From JAWXCM01 sp034408745 (lineage in GTDB: Bacteria; Acidobacteriota; Terriglobia; Bryobacterales; Bryobacteraceae): 37,191 nucleotides of DNA. The stretch covers positions 1 through 37,191 of the forward strand of contig JAWXCM010000057.1 of the NCBI GenBank assembly GCA_034408745.1, written 5' to 3'. Below are positions 34,109 to 37,191 of this stretch, in pieces; the first letter of the stretch is position 1, and the number at the start of each line of letters is the position of its first letter. The notes under the pieces were generated by a model. The model saw only the letters and a list, made by a program, of their open reading frames with translations. It searched no databases and was not told where the DNA came from. The translations under genes were made by a program, and so were the position numbers.

Positions 34109-34131
34109 CCCACTGATTCGCATCACGTGGG
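34109..34131 (+). promoter_or_regulatory. Hairpin in the riboswitch expression platform
   Basis: CCCACTGAT (34109-34117) pairs with ATCA-C-GTGGG (34122-34131) with one bulged C and a TCGC loop, directly after the aptamer. No T-run follows, and the GAGGGAAGG ribosome site begins a few bases later (about 34139-34147). Control is therefore more likely at translation than by transcription termination. Confidence 0.5.
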
Positions 34132-34157
34132 AATTCTTCGAGGGAAGGCAGTTCAAA

Positions 34158-36437
34158 ATGAGGATCCTTATACTGCTCCTCGCGGCGTCTTTGTACGTCG
34201 CGGCGGAGCCTCAGAGCGCTCTCACGGGCGTCGTTACCGACGCGTCGGGTGGATCGGTACCCAACGCTCGTCTCACACTTACACAACGTGCCACTGGTCA
34301 GCAGCGCACCGCGCTCACTGACAACACCGGCGCGTTCACTTATGACCATCTGGCCCCGGCCGATTACCTGCTGGAGGCCTCGGCCGAGGGCTTCGGAGCA
34401 GCCGAACCGGCGGCCATTGCCGTTACGGGCGCGAAACAGCGGCACGACATCCGGCTGGAACCGGCGCGCCTTGTTTCCCAGGTGCAGGTGACGGCGACCA
34501 GCAGTGCGCAGACCGTCGATGAACAGTCGAAAGCGCTGGATATCGTCGACTCCGCGCAGATGGAACGGCGCGCTGAATTCAGCATCGCCGAAGCGCTCCG
34601 CACTGTCCCCGGGCTTCGCGTCGAGCAGCTGGGCGGGCCCGGCACATTCTCCAACGTGATCTCGCGGGGCATGCGTCCGGCCGACACGTCGTTTCTGGTG
34701 GACGGCTTCCGTCTGCGCGACGCGGCCTCACCTCAGGGGGAAGCCACCGCGTTCATCAGTGACCTGCTGGTGGCCAATGTCGACCGCATCGAAGTGCTGC
34801 GCGGGTCCGGCTCCTCGCTGTACGGCACGCACGCCACCGGAGGCGTGGTGAACATCATCACCGATCAGGGTGGCGGCCGGTTGCGCGGCGATCTTTCGAC
34901 CGAAGGCGGCGGGCTCGGGCTGCTGCGGGGCACTGCTCGACTTTCAGGCGGTGCACTGCAGGACCGGCTTCGTTTCGCAGGCGGCTTCACGCATCTGAAC
35001 GTACTCGACGGCATCGACGGGGATGACCGCGCCCGCAACAACACGGCTCACGGATTCGCCCAGCTACAGCTGGGGCCACGCACTTATCTGAGCGGCCGAC
35101 TGCTGGTGGCCAATGCGTTCACGCAGCTCAACGACAGCCCCTACCTCGCTGCCGACGGCAGGAACTTTGTCCCCTCCGCGAACGATCCCGACGCGCGGCG
35201 CTCCGCGCTCAGCTCCAACGTGCTGGCGACATTCCGCCATATTTTCACGCCGGGCGCCTCGGCGCAGGTCAGCTACTCCGGCGTGGTCACAAACCGCGAC
35301 AACCGCGACGGCCCGGGCGGCACCCGCTTCGAGCCTCTCTTCAACAATTCCGCGAAGTTCGACGGCCGCATCGACACGCTGCAGGCTCGCACGGACCTTT
35401 CCCTGGGTCGCTACCACCTGATTACCGGCGGCTACGAGCTCGAACGCGAGAGCTTCGACAACCAGTCCATTGACCCGGCCACGCATGCCCGGCTGCGCAT
35501 CGAGCAGGCCAGCAACGCCGGCTTCGCACAGATTCAGGGACGCTATCTTGGCGGTCGGCTGCAGCTGATGGCCTCCGGCCGCGTGCAGCGGTTCAACCTG
35601 AGACGCCCCGAGTTCAGTACCGGCTCGCTGTACCGCTCCGCCGTGATCAACACCCCGCCCGACGCAGTCACCGGAGATGCCTCGGCCGCTTACATGATCG
35701 CGAGCACAGGCACCAAGTTCCGCGCCCACGCCGGCAATGGCTACCGAGCCCCGTCGCTGTTCGAACGCTTCGGCGCCTCCTTCTTCGGGGGCAGCTTCAG
35801 TGGCTATGGCGATCCGCGTCTGCGCCCGGAACGCCTGCTCGCTGTCGACGGTGGCATCGACCAGTACTTTGCGCGCAACAAGGTGCGAGTCAGCTCCACG
35901 TATTTCTACACGCGCATTCAGGAGTCGATTACCTTCGATTTCAGTGGCGGCATTTCCCCGGCCACTGACCCGTACGGGCGCTTCGGCGGCTACCGTAACT
36001 CGCGAGGCGGCATCGCCCGTGGCGTCGAACTTAGCGTGGAAGCGGCACCCACCCGCAGCCTCACGGTCCAGGGCTCGTACACATTCACGAAAGCGCGCGA
36101 CCGAGCCAGTCAGTACGGCACCAGTGAGCTGCGCTCGCCACGCATCTCCGAGCACATGTTCACGGCCACGGCCTCGCAGCGCATCGGGCGCCGCATCGAC
36201 GTGACGTTCGACATGTTTGCCGCCAGTTCCTACCTGTTCCCGCTCTACCCGGTAGCGTTCCGCTTCTCCGGGCCCGTGCGCGGAGACCTGGTCGCTGGCT
36301 GGACGAAGCCCCTCAGCGACCGCCAGTCGATCCGCTTCTTCACCCGAGTCGAGAACGTGTTTAACCGCAGCTTCTTCGAGGAAGGGTTTCGTACTCCGAA
36401 GGCGTGGGCGGTGGGGGGCTTGAAGTGGCTATTCTAG
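34158..36437 (+). CDS. Cobalamin-type TonB-dependent receptor with carboxypeptidase-regulatory N-domain
   Basis: A 759-residue outer-membrane receptor, inferred to take up B12 or cobinamides because it lies behind a cobalamin riboswitch. It has a signal peptide (MRILILLLAASLYVAAE), an extra carboxypeptidase-regulatory-like domain at about 22-100 (ALTGVVTDASGGSVPNARLT) not present in E. coli BtuB, and a VQVTATSS TonB-box-like stretch near 110. The plug at about 120-235 has ALRTVPGLRVEQLGG, SFLVDGFRLRD and VDRIEVLRGSGSSLYGTHATGGVVNI (read in two parts). The barrel ends VGGLKWLF. Size fits BtuB plus the extra domain. ATG 34158 follows GAGGGAAGG. pdxH starts six bases after the stop. Substrate follows from regulation, not from binding residues. 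Confidence 0.88.
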   Translation: MRILILLLAASLYVAAEPQSALTGVVTDASGGSVPNARLTLTQRATGQQRTALTDNTGAFTYDHLAPADYLLEASAEGFGAAEPAAIAVTGAKQRHDIRLEPARLVSQVQVTATSSAQTVDEQSKALDIVDSAQMERRAEFSIAEALRTVPGLRVEQLGGPGTFSNVISRGMRPADTSFLVDGFRLRDAASPQGEATAFISDLLVANVDRIEVLRGSGSSLYGTHATGGVVNIITDQGGGRLRGDLSTEGGGLGLLRGTARLSGGALQDRLRFAGGFTHLNVLDGIDGDDRARNNTAHGFAQLQLGPRTYLSGRLLVANAFTQLNDSPYLAADGRNFVPSANDPDARRSALSSNVLATFRHIFTPGASAQVSYSGVVTNRDNRDGPGGTRFEPLFNNSAKFDGRIDTLQARTDLSLGRYHLITGGYELERESFDNQSIDPATHARLRIEQASNAGFAQIQGRYLGGRLQLMASGRVQRFNLRRPEFSTGSLYRSAVINTPPDAVTGDASAAYMIASTGTKFRAHAGNGYRAPSLFERFGASFFGGSFSGYGDPRLRPERLLAVDGGIDQYFARNKVRVSSTYFYTRIQESITFDFSGGISPATDPYGRFGGYRNSRGGIARGVELSVEAAPTRSLTVQGSYTFTKARDRASQYGTSELRSPRISEHMFTATASQRIGRRIDVTFDMFAASSYLFPLYPVAFRFSGPVRGDLVAGWTKPLSDRQSIRFFTRVENVFNRSFFEEGFRTPKAWAVGGLKWLF

Positions 36438-36443
36438 TCGGGT

Positions 36444-37091
36444 ATGGACCTTGCGGATCTTAGACTGAGCTACACGCTGGGCGGGCTTACCGGAGCTGAG
36501 GCTCTGACCGACCCCTTCGGACAGTTCGCGCTCTGGTTCGATCAGGCTCGAACAGCCGGCAATCCCGAGCCGAACGCCATGGCGCTCGCCACGGTCTCGG
36601 CCTCGGGGGCACCGGGGGTTCGGATGGTGCTGCTCAAAGGAGTCGCGCACGGGGGCTTCGTTTTCTTTACGAATTACGAGAGCCGCAAGGCGTCCGATCT
36701 GGCCGCAAATCCTGGCGCAGCGCTTCTGTTCTACTGGCCGGAGCTGGAGCGACAGGTTCGCATTAACGGACTGGTGGCACCTGTGTCGCGAGAGGAGTCC
36801 GAGGCCTACTTCCACTCGCGTCCGAGAGGCCATCAGCTGGGAGCGTGGGCGTCGCGGCAAAGCGCTGTTATCGCGGGACGAGAAACGCTGGAGCAGAACC
36901 TGGCGGCGGCCGAGCAGGAGTTTGCCGAACTCGATGAGCACGAGCCTGTCCCGCTTCCGCCGTTCTGGGGTGGCTACCGGCTGACGCCCGACAGCTTCGA
37001 GTTTTGGCAGGGTCGCGCGAACCGACTGCATGACCGCATCGAATACATCCGGCAGGCAAACGAGTGGTCGCGCCGCCGCCTTTCACCCTAG
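36444..37091 (+). CDS. pdxH: Pyridoxamine/pyridoxine 5'-phosphate oxidase
   Basis: A 215-residue FMN enzyme that oxidises PNP and PMP to pyridoxal 5'-phosphate, the active vitamin B6. Motifs are complete: DPFGQFALWFDQA, NAMALATVSASG, RMVLLKGV, FFTNYESRKASDL, LLFYWPELERQVRI, YFHSRPRGHQLGAWAS and the C-terminal FEFWQGRANRLHDRI. Length is typical (about 215-220). ATG 36444 starts six bases beyond the receptor stop, so it most likely shares its transcript and lies under the cobalamin riboswitch. No other promoter is visible between them. The enzyme call is secure; the regulatory link is inference. Confidence 0.97.
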   Translation: MDLADLRLSYTLGGLTGAEALTDPFGQFALWFDQARTAGNPEPNAMALATVSASGAPGVRMVLLKGVAHGGFVFFTNYESRKASDLAANPGAALLFYWPELERQVRINGLVAPVSREESEAYFHSRPRGHQLGAWASRQSAVIAGRETLEQNLAAAEQEFAELDEHEPVPLPPFWGGYRLTPDSFEFWQGRANRLHDRIEYIRQANEWSRRRLSP

Positions 37092-37111
37092 CGTAGTGTC
37101 CTACAAATAGA

Positions 37112-37140
37112 TGGACAAGCTGGCTGGGGTGCCGCATAAT
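37112..37140 (+). promoter_or_regulatory. Sigma70-like promoter, possibly giving a leaderless transcript
   Basis: TGGACA (37112-37117) and CATAAT (37135-37140) are separated by 17 bases, each one mismatch from consensus. The following gene's ATG is at 37146, about where transcription would begin, so the mRNA may have no leader. The pdxH stop is only 20 bases before the -35. Confidence 0.5.
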
Positions 37141-37145
37141 CAGAC

Positions 37146-37191
37146 ATGCCCCGCTCCATCTCTGCACTCGTGCTGTCCAACGATCAACAGA
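37146..37191 (+). CDS. Unidentified gene, first 15 codons (partial)
   Basis: Reads MPRSISALVLSNDQQ and runs off the window. The hydrophobic first strand with a polar turn would fit the start of a family 2 glycosyltransferase or another Rossmann-type protein, but 15 residues cannot decide. There is no ribosome site in front of it; the promoter placement suggests a leaderless start. It is listed because an ATG follows a good promoter. Confidence 0.4.
   Translation, partial: MPRSISALVLSNDQQ

Overview
The window reads as a chromosomal stretch of a high-GC Acidobacteria-type genome, probably from the Solibacter/Bryobacter side of the phylum. No marker gene is present to prove this. The case rests on three very large Oar-like TonB-dependent receptors with a carboxypeptidase-regulatory-like N-terminus, a Ser/Thr kinase/TolB-propeller gene, Tat-exported FAD oxidoreductase and sulfatase genes, a HAMP-less chemoreceptor and a membrane-embedded spermidine-synthase-like protein. 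I saw no tRNA, rRNA, insertion sequence, CRISPR array, phage gene or integration site. All coordinates come from reading the sequence; functions are by family recognition, not by search.

Layout. 1-1257 (minus): the 5' end of purD preceded by a mutarotase-like gene. 1308-5469 (plus): a membrane spermidine-synthase-like protein and an OmpA-family protein with an alanine-rich coiled coil, closed by a clear terminator. 5593-8099 (plus): a Ser/Thr kinase/propeller gene that looks broken, with part of the kinase lobe missing and a second frameshift before the propeller. 8192-10590 (minus): a GH88 unsaturated glucuronyl hydrolase overlapping an unknown exported protein. 10623-10853 (plus): a CDGSH iron-sulfur protein. 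10874-13314 (minus): a Tat FAD oxidoreductase and a small exported IPT/TIG protein. 13636-14091 (plus): a receiver-like protein lacking the phosphorylation residues. 14111-15940 (minus): a chemoreceptor and a periplasmic TonB C-terminal protein. 16157-22805 (plus): purQ-purL-purF, an aminotransferase and a TPR protein, tightly packed. 22933-31371 (plus): receptor, sulfatase, receptor. 31400-33834 (minus): a two-gene ABC exporter. 33879-37091 (plus): a palindrome, a cobalamin riboswitch, a vitamin B12-type TonB receptor and pdxH. 37146 to the end: the first codons of an unidentified gene behind a good sigma70-like promoter.

How the genes fit together. Purine synthesis is represented by purD on one side and purQLF on the other; purS, which this short type of PurL normally needs, is not in the window. 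The mutarotase-like protein, GH88 enzyme, FAD oxidoreductase, sulfatase and the two large receptors are consistent with use of a uronic-acid-containing, possibly sulfated, polysaccharide, but they are scattered rather than one operon. The most distinctive regulatory unit is the cobalamin riboswitch block, where a receptor with an Oar-like N-terminal domain and a vitamin B6 oxidase gene appear to share one B12-controlled transcript, with a perfect palindrome just upstream. The other notable items are the degenerate receiver, the decayed kinase gene, and several unexplained hairpins and repeats in the intergenic regions.
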